From the NCBI RefSeq assembly GCF_014212495.1, contig NZ_JACKZC010000001.1:606351-670350 (forward strand): 64,000 nt of DNA, in the 5' to 3' direction. Within the stretch, counting starts at the first letter, position 1. Every line of letters begins with the position of its first letter. Below the pieces are notes generated by a model, which saw only the letters and a program-made list of their open reading frames with translations, ran no database searches and had not been told where the DNA came from. Below, piece by piece: positions 35,660 through 44,620 of this stretch. This stretch comes from Pontibacter sp. Tf4 (GTDB taxonomy: Bacteria > Bacteroidota > Bacteroidia > Cytophagales > Hymenobacteraceae). The position numbers were made by a program, and so were the translations under genes.

Positions 35660-36685
35660 TTACGTCAGCAGAACGTTTTTAAAGCCTTCAATATTTTTAA
35701 TGGCAGCTCCGGTACCACGCACCACCGCTCTTAACGGGTCTTCGGCAATGTGGATAGGCAGCTTGGTTTTGGCAGCCAGGCGCTTATCAAAGCCACGCAG
35801 CAATGCACCGCCACCTGTCAGGTGAATACCGTTGTCGTAAATGTCGGCAGATAGTTCTGGCGGAGCAATTTCCAGCGCTTTCAGAACGGCTTCCTCTATT
35901 TTCGAAACTGATTTATCCAGTGCAATGGCAATTTCCTGGTAGGTAACTTTTATAACTTTCGGAATACCGGTCATCAGGTCACGGCCACGGATCTCATAGT
36001 CCGCAGGCGGGTTCTCCAGTTCGGTCAGGGCAGCGCCTACTTCAATCTTGATCTTCTCGGCAGAGCGCTCACCGATCAGCAGGTTGTGCTGGCGGCGCAT
36101 ATAATCCAGGATATCTTTGGTAAACACATCGCCGGCTACGCGGATAGACTGGTCGCAAACGATACCGGAAAGAGCAACTACAGCAATTTCTGTGGTACCA
36201 CCCCCGATGTCCACGATCATGGAACCGATCGGCTGCTCCACGTCAATACCGATACCGATGGCTGCTGCCATTGGCTCCTGTATCATCCATACTTCTTTGG
36301 CGCCGGCATGCTGGGCAGAGTCGCGCACGGCACGTTTCTCCACTTCGGTAATACCAGACGGAATACAGATGACCATGCGGTGCGAAGGCTGGAACAAGCG
36401 ACGGCCGGTATCGATCATGCGGATCATGCCACGGATCATCTCTTCAGCAGCGTGGAAGTCGGCAATTACACCATCTTTCAGCGGGCGAATGGTTTTGATG
36501 TTTTCGTGGGTTTTTTCGTGCATCTGCATTGCCTGGCGGCCTATGGCCAGTACTTTGCCTGTTGTGCGGTCCACGGCAATAATAGACGGCTCGTCTACCA
36601 CGATCTTGTCGTTATGGATGATCAGGGTATTGGCCGTACCTAAGTCGATGGCTATATCGCTGGAGAAAAAATTAAAAAGTCCCAT
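35660..36685 (-). CDS. mreB: Rod shape-determining actin homologue MreB
   Basis: The 341-residue protein has the actin-fold nucleotide motifs: phosphate-1 IDLGTANTLI near 10-20, phosphate-2 IVDIGGGTTEIAVV near 158-171, the adenosine motif GGGALLRGFDKRLA near 290, and the connecting EPMAAAIGIGID. It forms filaments that guide cell elongation. It is the first gene of the operon. The upstream 200 bp include a GGGTTTTTACCC dyad near 36748 that may be regulatory. Confidence 0.98.
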   Translation of the reverse strand: MGLFNFFSSDIAIDLGTANTLIIHNDKIVVDEPSIIAVDRTTGKVLAIGRQAMQMHEKTHENIKTIRPLKDGVIADFHAAEEMIRGMIRMIDTGRRLFQPSHRMVICIPSGITEVEKRAVRDSAQHAGAKEVWMIQEPMAAAIGIGIDVEQPIGSMIVDIGGGTTEIAVVALSGIVCDQSIRVAGDVFTKDILDYMRRQHNLLIGERSAEKIKIEVGAALTELENPPADYEIRGRDLMTGIPKVIKVTYQEIAIALDKSVSKIEEAVLKALEIAPPELSADIYDNGIHLTGGGALLRGFDKRLAAKTKLPIHIAEDPLRAVVRGTGAAIKNIEGFKNVLLT

Positions 36686-36994
36686 TTTGTATATGTGCGG
36701 GCGTGCGGTTGCCCCTTTAATATTTCAAATATACTATAAATATCGGGTAAAAACCCGCCGCAAAATTAGTGATTTTCAACAGATATTATAATCCGAAGCC
36801 GGATTAGCGCTTGCTTTTTACAGATTTAATACATAAAAAGGGCTCTGCTGCTTTATTTCAGGAGTATAACGGCTTTTCAGTGTTAAAATTGGACAGAAAT
36901 TTTCTGCTGTAACTATAGCCAGGCAACCGGTGCTGGCTTAAAAAATTGTGCAACTATAACCGGTACTTCTGATTAACCATAGCTCCGGCATATG
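36686..36994. other. Intergenic region upstream of mreB
   Basis: This holds the probable mreB promoter (AT-rich 36720-36800, with TATATTTG on the minus strand near 36730) and two palindrome copies near 36914-36960. No gene is seen. Confidence 0.4.
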
Positions 36995-38935
36995 CTACTT
37001 TACCTGCAGCCTGTTTTCGATCATGCGGTTGTTGTATTGCTGGATGAACGCTTTTACACGGTTTTCGAGCTGGGCGCGCTTTTCTGGCAAAGTAGTTTTC
37101 AGGTCGTGCTGCAGCATTCTGTCCTGCTGGTAATTGTACAGGGCAATGGTCTTGTTGCCATTGAACTGCAGCAGCAGGCTATCTTCTATCCACTGGTACA
37201 CACCGTTGCTATAGTTAACTGCAAAATCGGGGGCGGTAGTATCCAGTTTGCTTTTCCCGAACGAGAAATACGGTTTGCTATAGTTGAGGTAGCTCAAAAT
37301 GGTTGGCATTACATCCAGTTGCTGCACTACGCGCTGCTCGGTGCCTTTAAAGGCTGGGTCGCCGGGAGCATAGAACAGGATAGGGGCCGCAAATGCACCC
37401 AAAGCGGTATTAAATTCCGGGTAATGGCGCGGCGCGGCCGGGTGGTCTGCCGAGATCACGAACAGCGTATTGTTGTACCACGGCATTTTGCTGGCCTTCT
37501 CAAAAAAATGCTGCAGCGCCATATCAGTGTAGCTGATGGTCTCGAAGACAGGCAGTGGCCCTTTGGCAAATTTACCTTTATACTGATCAGGTAATTTGTA
37601 AGGATGGTGCGAGGAGAGGGTGAACACTGTGCTCATGAACGGCTCCTGAAATGTGTTGAGCTTATCGACCGTGAACTGCAGAAACTTGTCGTCCCAGATG
37701 CCCCACATGCCATCGAAGTCAGCGTCGTTGTTGTACTCGTCCTTGCCATAGTATTCCTGCACGCCGATCAGGTTCATAAAGGCTTTAAAACCCATCGAGC
37801 CGTTGGGTGCCCCATGGAAAAAGGCGGTATGGTAGCCTTCTGAGCCAAGTGTGCGGGGCAGGCTGGGCAGGTTGTTGCTGGCATACGGTGTCAGCACGAA
37901 GGGCTCCTGTATGCTCGGTATACTGGTCAGGATGGATGGCAGGGCATCAATGGATTTTTGTCCGTTGGTAAACGAGTGCCGGTATACTTTGCTTTCCTGC
38001 ATCAGTTTGTCCAGGAACGGGGTAAAGGTTTTGTAGCCGTCCTTCTGCAGGGTGTCGCCGTTGTAGCTGCCCATCATTTCCTTTCCAAAACTCTCCAGCA
38101 CAATAATTACCACATTCTTTTTCTGAAAGGCGGCAGTGTCGGCAGGGAGGTGGATGGGGGAATACAGGGCATTGAGCTCCTGCTCCGGGAAGTAGTCTAC
38201 TTTGCTAAAGTTGGTTTTGCCTATGGTTCGGAGCATGGAAAAAGGCGTGTTGAGCACCAGGTACATTTCGTTGGGCCGCTTTACATACTCGCCGGCGTTG
38301 CTGAGCGTGATGGGGCGTGTGCTGTGCGCAAAGCCGCCGCGCATACCGGCAATACTTAAAAATACTACCAGGCCAAACACTGCCGTATGCGCCGGGTAAT
38401 ACAGCCAGGATGACACCCGGGGCGGCTGCTCCATTTTTATTTTGCCGTACAGCCACACCATAAAGGCTACCAGCAGCAGCCACAACAGCGGAATGTACCA
38501 GAAATCAACTATAAAACTACCGGCCAGCGCGCCGCCGTTTTCGTTGGCGAACTCACGCAGCACGCTCCAGGTGGTGCGGCGCATGGTGTAGCGGTAGTAC
38601 ACAATATCTATCAGGTTGGCAGCCAGCGCGATGCTGTTGGTAACTATAAAGGTGTATTTCAGCAGTTTCTGGTATGGTGCCTTGTATCTGAACCGGAACG
38701 GGATCAGCATCAGGGCCATAAACAGCAGGTTGGTGTACAGCACCGCCGACAGGTCGAAGCGCAGGCCGGGTAGCAGCAGCGCAGCAAACTCGGTGATGCT
38801 GGTGGCCTCGAACAGGTGCCTGTTAAAAACAAAGAACAGAATGCGGGTAATGGTGTAAAGCAGCATGGCCAGGCACAGGTACAAAGCCAGCGCCACGTGC
38901 ACATTCCGCCAGGTATATTTTTTATCTGAAAGCAT
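36995..38935 (-). CDS. LTA-synthase/phosphoglycerol-transferase-like sulfatase-fold protein
   Basis: The 646-residue protein has about five N-terminal membrane segments, then an extracytoplasmic alkaline-phosphatase-fold domain. Its motifs are NVVIIVLESFGKEMMG (metal Glu near 275), TPFLDKLMQESKVYRHSFTNGQKSIDALPSI (the nucleophile is the Ser or Thr of this loop) and TLFVISADHPAAPRHY (metal Asp-His). It resembles LtaS/MdoB/OpgB enzymes that move phosphoglycerol or phosphoethanolamine onto surface glycans. Gram-negative substrates differ and cannot be fixed from sequence. It is monocistronic and upstream of an exact palindrome at 38969-38978. Confidence 0.88.
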   Translation of the reverse strand: MLSDKKYTWRNVHVALALYLCLAMLLYTITRILFFVFNRHLFEATSITEFAALLLPGLRFDLSAVLYTNLLFMALMLIPFRFRYKAPYQKLLKYTFIVTNSIALAANLIDIVYYRYTMRRTTWSVLREFANENGGALAGSFIVDFWYIPLLWLLLVAFMVWLYGKIKMEQPPRVSSWLYYPAHTAVFGLVVFLSIAGMRGGFAHSTRPITLSNAGEYVKRPNEMYLVLNTPFSMLRTIGKTNFSKVDYFPEQELNALYSPIHLPADTAAFQKKNVVIIVLESFGKEMMGSYNGDTLQKDGYKTFTPFLDKLMQESKVYRHSFTNGQKSIDALPSILTSIPSIQEPFVLTPYASNNLPSLPRTLGSEGYHTAFFHGAPNGSMGFKAFMNLIGVQEYYGKDEYNNDADFDGMWGIWDDKFLQFTVDKLNTFQEPFMSTVFTLSSHHPYKLPDQYKGKFAKGPLPVFETISYTDMALQHFFEKASKMPWYNNTLFVISADHPAAPRHYPEFNTALGAFAAPILFYAPGDPAFKGTEQRVVQQLDVMPTILSYLNYSKPYFSFGKSKLDTTAPDFAVNYSNGVYQWIEDSLLLQFNGNKTIALYNYQQDRMLQHDLKTTLPEKRAQLENRVKAFIQQYNNRMIENRLQVK

Positions 38936-39191
38936 TAGGGTCTAAAACTATAGGGCTGCACTCCGTTAAACTATAGTTTGACTGAAGCGCGGTGCAAAAT
39001 TAAGCTATTTTAGGATGAACTATGGAGTATAACAGGATAAACTATAGCTGGTTCCCGCCGGCTACGGGCTTTCGGAACAAAATTTTTACCTTTGCTTTAA
39101 AATCAGGGCAAAGTGTCAGTTTCTGAACAATTGGCAAGCGCTTTGTGTAGTTATAGTAACAACTTTCAGAAAATTCATAATTCCGGTATAG

Positions 39192-39470
39192 ATGCTCAAG
39201 TTCATAATCATCACCATTCTTATCTTCATGTTCCTGCGGCTGGTAGCTCCGTTTCTGCTGCGCTTTTTATTAGGCATGTTCCTGAAAAAAAGCATGCGTA
39301 ACGGTGCCTTTTTTACCAACATGAACCAGCAGCGCCCGCAGCCCAACAATGGTAACTATAGCAGCAATGGCCGCAAGCCCGGCGATGTAAAGATCGACTA
39401 CATTCCGAACCAGCCTGGCCAGAAAGATTTTAAAGGCGGCGAATACGTAGACTACGAAGAAGTAAAATAA
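39192..39470 (+). CDS. DUF4834 small membrane protein
   Basis: The 92-residue protein has an N-terminal hydrophobic segment (KFIIITILIFMFLRLVAPFL) and a positively charged tail. It ends KIDYIPNQ and KDFKGGEYVDYEEVK, which is the conserved end of the DUF4834 family found across Bacteroidota. The function is unknown. It is probably inner-membrane with a cytosolic tail. It is followed by an unrelated lipoprotein gene, 90 bp on. Confidence 0.85.
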   Translation: MLKFIIITILIFMFLRLVAPFLLRFLLGMFLKKSMRNGAFFTNMNQQRPQPNNGNYSSNGRKPGDVKIDYIPNQPGQKDFKGGEYVDYEEVK

Positions 39471-39560
39471 ACCTTATAGTTCTTTTCCCGTTTTCGCAGG
39501 CACGATACTTGTTGGTTGCTTTGGCTGGTAGTTATCGTTTATACTTTTAAAAGAGCATTT

Positions 39561-40481
39561 ATGCGGAAGTGTTTATACTTCTATTTTGCGGCTGTACTTG
39601 CCGTGGCGGTTACAAGCTGTACCGCTCCCCGTTCCGTTATTCACTCCGGCAAGGTTACGCCCAAAGGCCAGTTTAAGGCCGGGTTTAACATGGGCGGCAA
39701 CATTGCCACCGAGCCCTTGAGCCAGCTCGACGACATCACCGAAGCCGCTGTGGATGCCATTGCCAACGACGAAGAAGTAGAATACAGCCAGCAGATCGAC
39801 GTGGCTTCCAGAGCGCTGGTAGCCTATGCCCTGGACCCGGTTGGTACTACGTTCGATTTTTACCTGCGCTATGGTGTGGCCGAACGCCTGGATGTAGGCT
39901 ATAAATATGCTACCGGCGTGCACGTGTTTGACGCCATGTACCAGTTTATGGGCCCGACCGGCACCCCTGAAAACCCCGGCGTAGGTGATTGGTATGGCAG
40001 CGTAGGCCTGCAGTATTCCGGGCAAAGCTCCGGCATTTTCGATAAACTGTATTTAGATAAGCTGATACCGGTACTGGAGTTTTCGGCTACGCGCCGCGAC
40101 ATTGTTATTCCGCTGGTGTTCAGTAAATCCTTTGGTCCGGAAGAAGAGATCGGCAATATCTCGTTTGGGCCGGTTTACAACCACACCTTCATCAAATATG
40201 GCTTCGACCCGAGCAAGATCGTGAAAGATGCCGCCGGCGAGAAAGTACCTTTAGAGGGCGTTTTTGCGAAAAAGAACTTCCCGTCGTTTGGTCTGTTCGT
40301 GAACGGCAAGATCGGCTTTAAATACGTGTACATTCTGCCATCCCTTACCATGTATTACCAGGACTATGGAACGTATGAGTTCCTGGAAGGCAAGCAGTCC
40401 GATTTTTCAGGTATCACCATTATTCCATCCATAGGCTTGCAGGCAAATTTTGGCAGCGGCCGTGGTGGCAGAACCCGGTAA
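39561..40481 (+). CDS. Hypothetical lipoprotein, putative outer-membrane barrel
   Basis: The product of about 306 residues has a lipoprotein signal (MRKCLYFYFAAVLAVAVTSC). The rest is rich in beta strands typical of an outer-membrane barrel or lipoprotein (GQFKAGFNMGGNIATE, RLDVGYKYATGVHVFDAMYQ, GKIGFKYVYILPSLTMYY). I do not recognise a family. The ATG at 39561 is chosen because the TTG at 39516 would precede the lipobox by an extra 15 residues. A terminator with the palindrome in its loop follows. Confidence 0.6.
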   Translation: MRKCLYFYFAAVLAVAVTSCTAPRSVIHSGKVTPKGQFKAGFNMGGNIATEPLSQLDDITEAAVDAIANDEEVEYSQQIDVASRALVAYALDPVGTTFDFYLRYGVAERLDVGYKYATGVHVFDAMYQFMGPTGTPENPGVGDWYGSVGLQYSGQSSGIFDKLYLDKLIPVLEFSATRRDIVIPLVFSKSFGPEEEIGNISFGPVYNHTFIKYGFDPSKIVKDAAGEKVPLEGVFAKKNFPSFGLFVNGKIGFKYVYILPSLTMYYQDYGTYEFLEGKQSDFSGITIIPSIGLQANFGSGRGGRTR

Positions 40482-40505
40482 ACTATAGCTAAGATTATAA
40501 ACTAT

Positions 40506-40548
40506 AAAAGTGGCAGAAGCAAACTATAGATACTTCTGCCGCTTTTGT
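40506..40548 (+). terminator. Terminator with palindrome in its loop
   Basis: AAAAGTGGCAGAAG pairs with CTTCTGCCGCTTTT (one mismatch) and is followed by GTTTT. The loop contains AAACTATAG. Confidence 0.85.
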
Positions 40549-40585
40549 TTTATGCACTTAATGATCGAGACACGCTCTGCCGCTC

Positions 40586-40710
40586 TTTCGGATTTGCAAT
40601 CCGAAAGTACTGTAAACGCGGATTTGTAATCCGCAATACCAAAGGCCTTAGCAACTAGGAAACAAGCGGATTGCAAATCCGCAGGTAAATGGTTCCGGAT
40701 TACAAATCCG
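40586..40710. repeat. Array of four hairpins (GGATTTGCAATCC type)
   Basis: There are four imperfect palindromes: TTTCGGATTTGCAATCCGAAA (40586-40606), GCGGATTTGTAATCCGC (40618-40634), GCGGATTGCAAATCCGC (40666-40682) and CCGGATTACAAATCCG (40695-40710). Units 1/4 and 2/3 are near reverse complements, so the whole can fold as one nested structure. They resemble REP-type mobile sequences; their transposase is not evident here. Confidence 0.75.
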
Positions 40711-40716
40711 AAACAG

Positions 40717-40914
40717 CGGAGTTTTCTGATATTATGGACTTTATTAGCTTTCGTAATTGATCAGAGTATCAATACTATAATTACCGTGCTTATTGGCTGG
40801 GCGATTTTCCCTTCATTAATTTTACTCTTTCCGTTGTGGACCAGAAGCAATTTAAGAGAATATAAAAGTGCGTTCATTAATAGTATTCTATTAAATGATT
40901 CACATCAGGAATAG
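40717..40914 (+). pseudogene. Possible remnant of a small membrane protein
   Basis: An open frame without a usable start reads ILWTLLAFVIDQSINTII, then VLIGWAIFPSLILLFPLWTR and NLREYKSAFINSI, and stops at 40914. It looks like the two last membrane segments of a gene whose front has been replaced by the hairpin array at 40586-40710. Low confidence. Confidence 0.35.
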
Positions 40915-41051
40915 TATCTGATTTACCAAGAGTTTTGAGGTTCTTTAACTATAGTTTATACTTCAGAAACAGCTACCGCACCGCGCCATAATGCAGAAAT
41001 AAAATAATTGTCATATCTTTCATGCTCTATATTGATGCATCTAAAACAGAT

Positions 41052-43499
41052 ATGACAGCTTCTATTAACTTTAAACGCGATGTATTACCTCACCTGATCG
41101 CGGTTCTTGTTTTCCTGTTACTTACAGTGGTGTATTTTGCCCCGGTCGTGTTCGAAGACAAAGGCATGGCGCAGCACGATATTCTGCAGTTCCGGGGTGG
41201 TGCCCAGGAAATTATGCAGCACCGCGAAAAAACCGGCGAAGAAGCCCTCTGGACCAATTCCATGTTCGGCGGCATGCCATCTTACCTCATCAACACGCGC
41301 TATCCCGGCGACCTTTCAGGGGTAATTCACACGGTGCTTTCGCTGAACTTGCCGGCTATGGCAGGTAATATATTTGTAACGCTGCTGTGTGCCTATATTC
41401 TGCTGGTAACATTGGGCATGCGCTCGTGGCTGGCTATAGTTGGCGCCATCGCGTTTGCGTTCACCTCTTACAATATCATCATCCTGGAGGCAGGCCATAA
41501 CACCAAATCGTTAACTATAGCTTACATACCGATGGTGCTGGCCGGTTTGCTGTATGCGCTGCGCAAAAACCTGTGGATAGGAGCTGCCCTGTTTGCCCTT
41601 GGCCTTACTCTGAACCTGCACTTTAACCACCTGCAGATGACCTACTACATGCTGCTGCTGGTTATAGTTTGGGGCATTGTGGAAGTTATTTACGCTGTTA
41701 AGAACGGAACTATAGTTGAGCTCCTGAAGCGTGGTTCGGTACTGTTGCTGGCGGCTGTGCTGGCCGTTGGCGTAAACTTTGGCCGACTGGCAACTACGGC
41801 AGAATACAGCAAATACAGCATCCGTGGTAAATCGGAGTTAACCGCACCAAACAGCGGCGATAAAACCAGCAGTGGCTTGGACAGAGAGTATGCCTTTAAC
41901 TGGAGCTACGGCATCGGCGAAACGATAACCTTACTGATTCCTGATTTTTACGGTGGCGGCAGTACCACTCCGTTAGATAAAGACTCCGAAACTTATAAAG
42001 CGTTTGTGGGAATGGGCGCGCCGCCGGTGCAGGCCGAACAGATCGTGCAACAGGGCATGCCAACTTACTGGGGCCCTCAACCTATGACGAGCGGTCCGGT
42101 TTACGCAGGAGCTATAGTTTGTTTCCTGTTTGTGCTGGGGCTGTTTATCGTAGATCGCCGCTGGACGAGCTGGCTGGTGGCCGGAACCATCCTGTCGCTG
42201 GTGCTGGCATGGGGACATCATTTCTCCGCTTTTAACTACTTCATGTTCGACCATTTTCCGCTGTATAATAAGTTCAGAGCGGTTTCATCGGCGCTGGTAA
42301 TTGCCCAGATCACTATTCCGTTGCTGGCTATGCTGGCGTTGTGGAGAGTCTTCAGAGATCGTAGCACTATAAAAGACCTGGATAAAAAACTGCTGATCTC
42401 GGGTGGAATAACGGCCGGTATCTGTTTGCTGGTTTGGCTGTTTGGCGGCATGGCCAGCTTTACCTCAGCTGTAGATGCTCAGTTGCAACAGGCCCAGTAC
42501 CCTATCGATGCCATCCGTGCCGACCGTGAAAGCATGATGAAATCCGATGCCTTCCGTTCGCTGGTGTTTATTGTGCTGGCGCTGGCGGTGCTGTATTTCT
42601 ATGTAAAAGATAAAGTATCGGCAACGATAGCTATTGCCGGCGTGGGTGTGCTGATACTGGTAGACCTCTGGACAGTGGACAAGCGCTACCTGCACAGCGG
42701 CGACTTTAAAGAGCAGGTAATTGCCAATTATTTCCAGCCGACCCCGGCAGACCGCATTATACTGGATGATAAAGACCCGGGCAAAGGCTTAAGCTACCGT
42801 GTGTTCGATGCGACCAATCCGTTTAACAGTGCGCGCGCCTCTTACTTCCACAAATCAGTGGGTGGTTACCATGGTGCCAAACTGCGCCGCTACCAGGACG
42901 TGATCGACCGCCACATTTCGCAAAACAACCTGGAAGTGCTGCGCATGCTGAACACGCGTTACGCTATTACCGGCGACCCGAAACAACCGGTGCAGCGCGT
43001 GCCGGGTGCATTGGGCAATGCCTGGTTTGTACAGAACATCGAAAAAGTAAATACCCCGGACGCAGAACTGGAAGCTTTATCAGGTTTTGATGCCGAGACA
43101 ACTGCTATAGTCGACGTTACCAAGTTCCCGGTGCAGCAGGAGAAGTTCAGTGCAGATAATGCAACTATAAAATTGACCACTTATGAGCCGGATTATCTGA
43201 AATACGAGTACCAGGCAGCACAGCCGGGCTTTGTCGTGTTCTCGGAGATATATTACGATGCAGGCTGGCAGGCATATTTAGATGGCAAACCGGTAGATCA
43301 TATCCGTGCCGATTACATTCTGCGCGCAATGCAGGTACCGGCTGGTAAACATACCATCGAGTTTAAATTTGAGCCAAAGACCTATTATGTGGGTAACACA
43401 ATATCACTGATTTCTTCTATCATCCTGTTACTGGTAATTGCTGGTGCTATTGCCTACGGTTTCAAGAAGAAACAAAGAGAGGAAGCGATAGCTGCGTAA
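41052..43499 (+). CDS. YfhO family membrane protein
   Basis: The product of about 815 residues has some twelve membrane segments and a C-terminal extracytoplasmic beta domain. It has YfhO features such as QHDILQFRGGAQEI (acidic loop after the first segment), EAGHNTKSLTIAYIPMVLAG, the large loop with NWSYGIGETITLLIPDFYGG and the C-terminal YYDAGWQAYLDGKPVDHIRADYILRAMQVPAGKH. YfhO-like proteins are GT-C type glycosyltransferase candidates in lipoteichoic acid or surface-glycan modification; in Bacteroidota the target is unknown. The in-frame ATG at 41022 is an alternative, adding ten residues. The protein's stop runs into an AACTATAG palindrome. Confidence 0.88.
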   Translation: MTASINFKRDVLPHLIAVLVFLLLTVVYFAPVVFEDKGMAQHDILQFRGGAQEIMQHREKTGEEALWTNSMFGGMPSYLINTRYPGDLSGVIHTVLSLNLPAMAGNIFVTLLCAYILLVTLGMRSWLAIVGAIAFAFTSYNIIILEAGHNTKSLTIAYIPMVLAGLLYALRKNLWIGAALFALGLTLNLHFNHLQMTYYMLLLVIVWGIVEVIYAVKNGTIVELLKRGSVLLLAAVLAVGVNFGRLATTAEYSKYSIRGKSELTAPNSGDKTSSGLDREYAFNWSYGIGETITLLIPDFYGGGSTTPLDKDSETYKAFVGMGAPPVQAEQIVQQGMPTYWGPQPMTSGPVYAGAIVCFLFVLGLFIVDRRWTSWLVAGTILSLVLAWGHHFSAFNYFMFDHFPLYNKFRAVSSALVIAQITIPLLAMLALWRVFRDRSTIKDLDKKLLISGGITAGICLLVWLFGGMASFTSAVDAQLQQAQYPIDAIRADRESMMKSDAFRSLVFIVLALAVLYFYVKDKVSATIAIAGVGVLILVDLWTVDKRYLHSGDFKEQVIANYFQPTPADRIILDDKDPGKGLSYRVFDATNPFNSARASYFHKSVGGYHGAKLRRYQDVIDRHISQNNLEVLRMLNTRYAITGDPKQPVQRVPGALGNAWFVQNIEKVNTPDAELEALSGFDAETTAIVDVTKFPVQQEKFSADNATIKLTTYEPDYLKYEYQAAQPGFVVFSEIYYDAGWQAYLDGKPVDHIRADYILRAMQVPAGKHTIEFKFEPKTYYVGNTISLISSIILLLVIAGAIAYGFKKKQREEAIAA

Positions 43500-43511
43500 A
43501 CTATAGATTTT

Positions 43512-43585
43512 CTTGTCATCTCGAACAGAGTGAGAGATCTATCTCAAATTCTAAATAGATTTCTCCTTTCGTCGAAATGACAATT
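43512..43585. repeat. Dispersed inverted repeat (TCATCTCGA / TCGAAATGA type)
   Basis: Arms starting TGTCATCTCGAACAGAGTGA and ending TTCGTCGAAATGACA form a long imperfect hairpin between yfhO-like and PLP-enzyme genes. It resembles a REP-like family that I have met as a repeat in Bacteroidota genomes. Confidence 0.6.
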
Positions 43586-43597
43586 GTTTAAACCACC

Positions 43598-43629
43598 AAA
43601 GCCCCGACTATAAAAGGTTGGGGCTTTTG
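43598..43629 (+). terminator. Terminator after the YfhO gene
   Basis: AAAGCCCC pairs with GGGGCTTT around a 13-14 base loop and is followed by TTGC. It is 98 bp past the stop codon. The U-run is short. Confidence 0.65.
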
Positions 43630-43642
43630 CGTACACCAAACG

Positions 43643-44542
43643 ATGCAGGCACCTTTACAGCAACTACAGCATCCGCTTCTACAAAAACACGGGCTTACCC
43701 TTTGGGTAAAGCGCGAAGATTTGCTGCATCCGCACATTTCCGGCAATAAGTGGCGAAAGCTGAAGTATAACCTGCAGGAGGCCAAAGCACAAGGCAAGCA
43801 AACTATAGTTACGTTTGGTGGGGCTTACTCTAACCATATTGCGGCTACAGCAGCTGCCGGCGCGGAGTTCGGCTATAAAACTATAGGTATCATTCGCGGC
43901 GAAGAACACCTACCCCTGAACCCAACCTTAGCTTTTGCTACAGAGCAGGGCATGGAACTGCATTATATCTCCCGAGAACTATACCGCCATAAAGCTGAGC
44001 CTGCATTTTTAGCTGAACTAGCAGAGAAATTTAACCAACCTTATCTTGTTCCGGAAGGTGGCACCAACTTACTCGCCGTAAAGGGCTGCACCGAAATTAT
44101 AGAAGACATATCGATTGATTTTGATGTGATCTGTTGCGCCAGCGGCACCGGCGGAACTATAGCTGGGCTTATAGCAGGTTTGAGAGGAGAGAAGCAGGTG
44201 CTGGGCTTTCCGGCGTTAAAAGGCGGCGAGTTTCTGAAAGAGGAGATAGCCCAACTGGTGTACAACTATAGCGGACATAACTATAGCAACTGGCAGCTGA
44301 TCACAGATTATCATTTCGGGGGCTATGCCAGGGTAAAACCGGAGTTACTGGCGTTTATTCGTGCGTTTCATGAGCAGCACCAGATTCCGTTGGAGCCGGT
44401 CTATACAGGCAAATTATTTTTCGGGCTTTTTGACCTGATTTCTAAAAGCTATTTCCCGAAAGGTACACGCATCGTTGCCATCCATACAGGTGGTTTGCAG
44501 GGCAACGCAGGCTTTAAAGAGCGGCTGGGCATTGAGGTGTAG
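43643..44542 (+). CDS. ACC deaminase / D-cysteine desulfhydrase-like PLP enzyme
   Basis: The 299-residue product starts close to the family core: LWVKREDLLHPHISGNKWRKLKYNL, with the PLP Lys expected in NKWRK near residue 36. FGGAYSNHIAATAAAG (phosphate loop), VPEGGTNLLAVKG and SGTGGTIAGLIAG follow. It belongs to the tryptophan-synthase-beta fold type II PLP group. The true substrate (D-cysteine, 1-aminocyclopropane-1-carboxylate, or other) cannot be told from sequence. It is cytosolic and monocistronic, with several CTATAG palindromes inside, including one exact 10-mer at 43801. Confidence 0.9.
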   Translation: MQAPLQQLQHPLLQKHGLTLWVKREDLLHPHISGNKWRKLKYNLQEAKAQGKQTIVTFGGAYSNHIAATAAAGAEFGYKTIGIIRGEEHLPLNPTLAFATEQGMELHYISRELYRHKAEPAFLAELAEKFNQPYLVPEGGTNLLAVKGCTEIIEDISIDFDVICCASGTGGTIAGLIAGLRGEKQVLGFPALKGGEFLKEEIAQLVYNYSGHNYSNWQLITDYHFGGYARVKPELLAFIRAFHEQHQIPLEPVYTGKLFFGLFDLISKSYFPKGTRIVAIHTGGLQGNAGFKERLGIEV

Positions 44543-44620
44543 TTATAACAGGAACAGTTTTTGTAACCATAACTATAGTTGCAGGGTTTTACTCCTGAAA
44601 TCATATAAATCAAAAACCAC

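Noticed and set aside
40586..40710. CRISPR-like array
   Set aside because: Repeats are palindromes of alternating orientation with uneven spacing, and there are no cas genes nearby.
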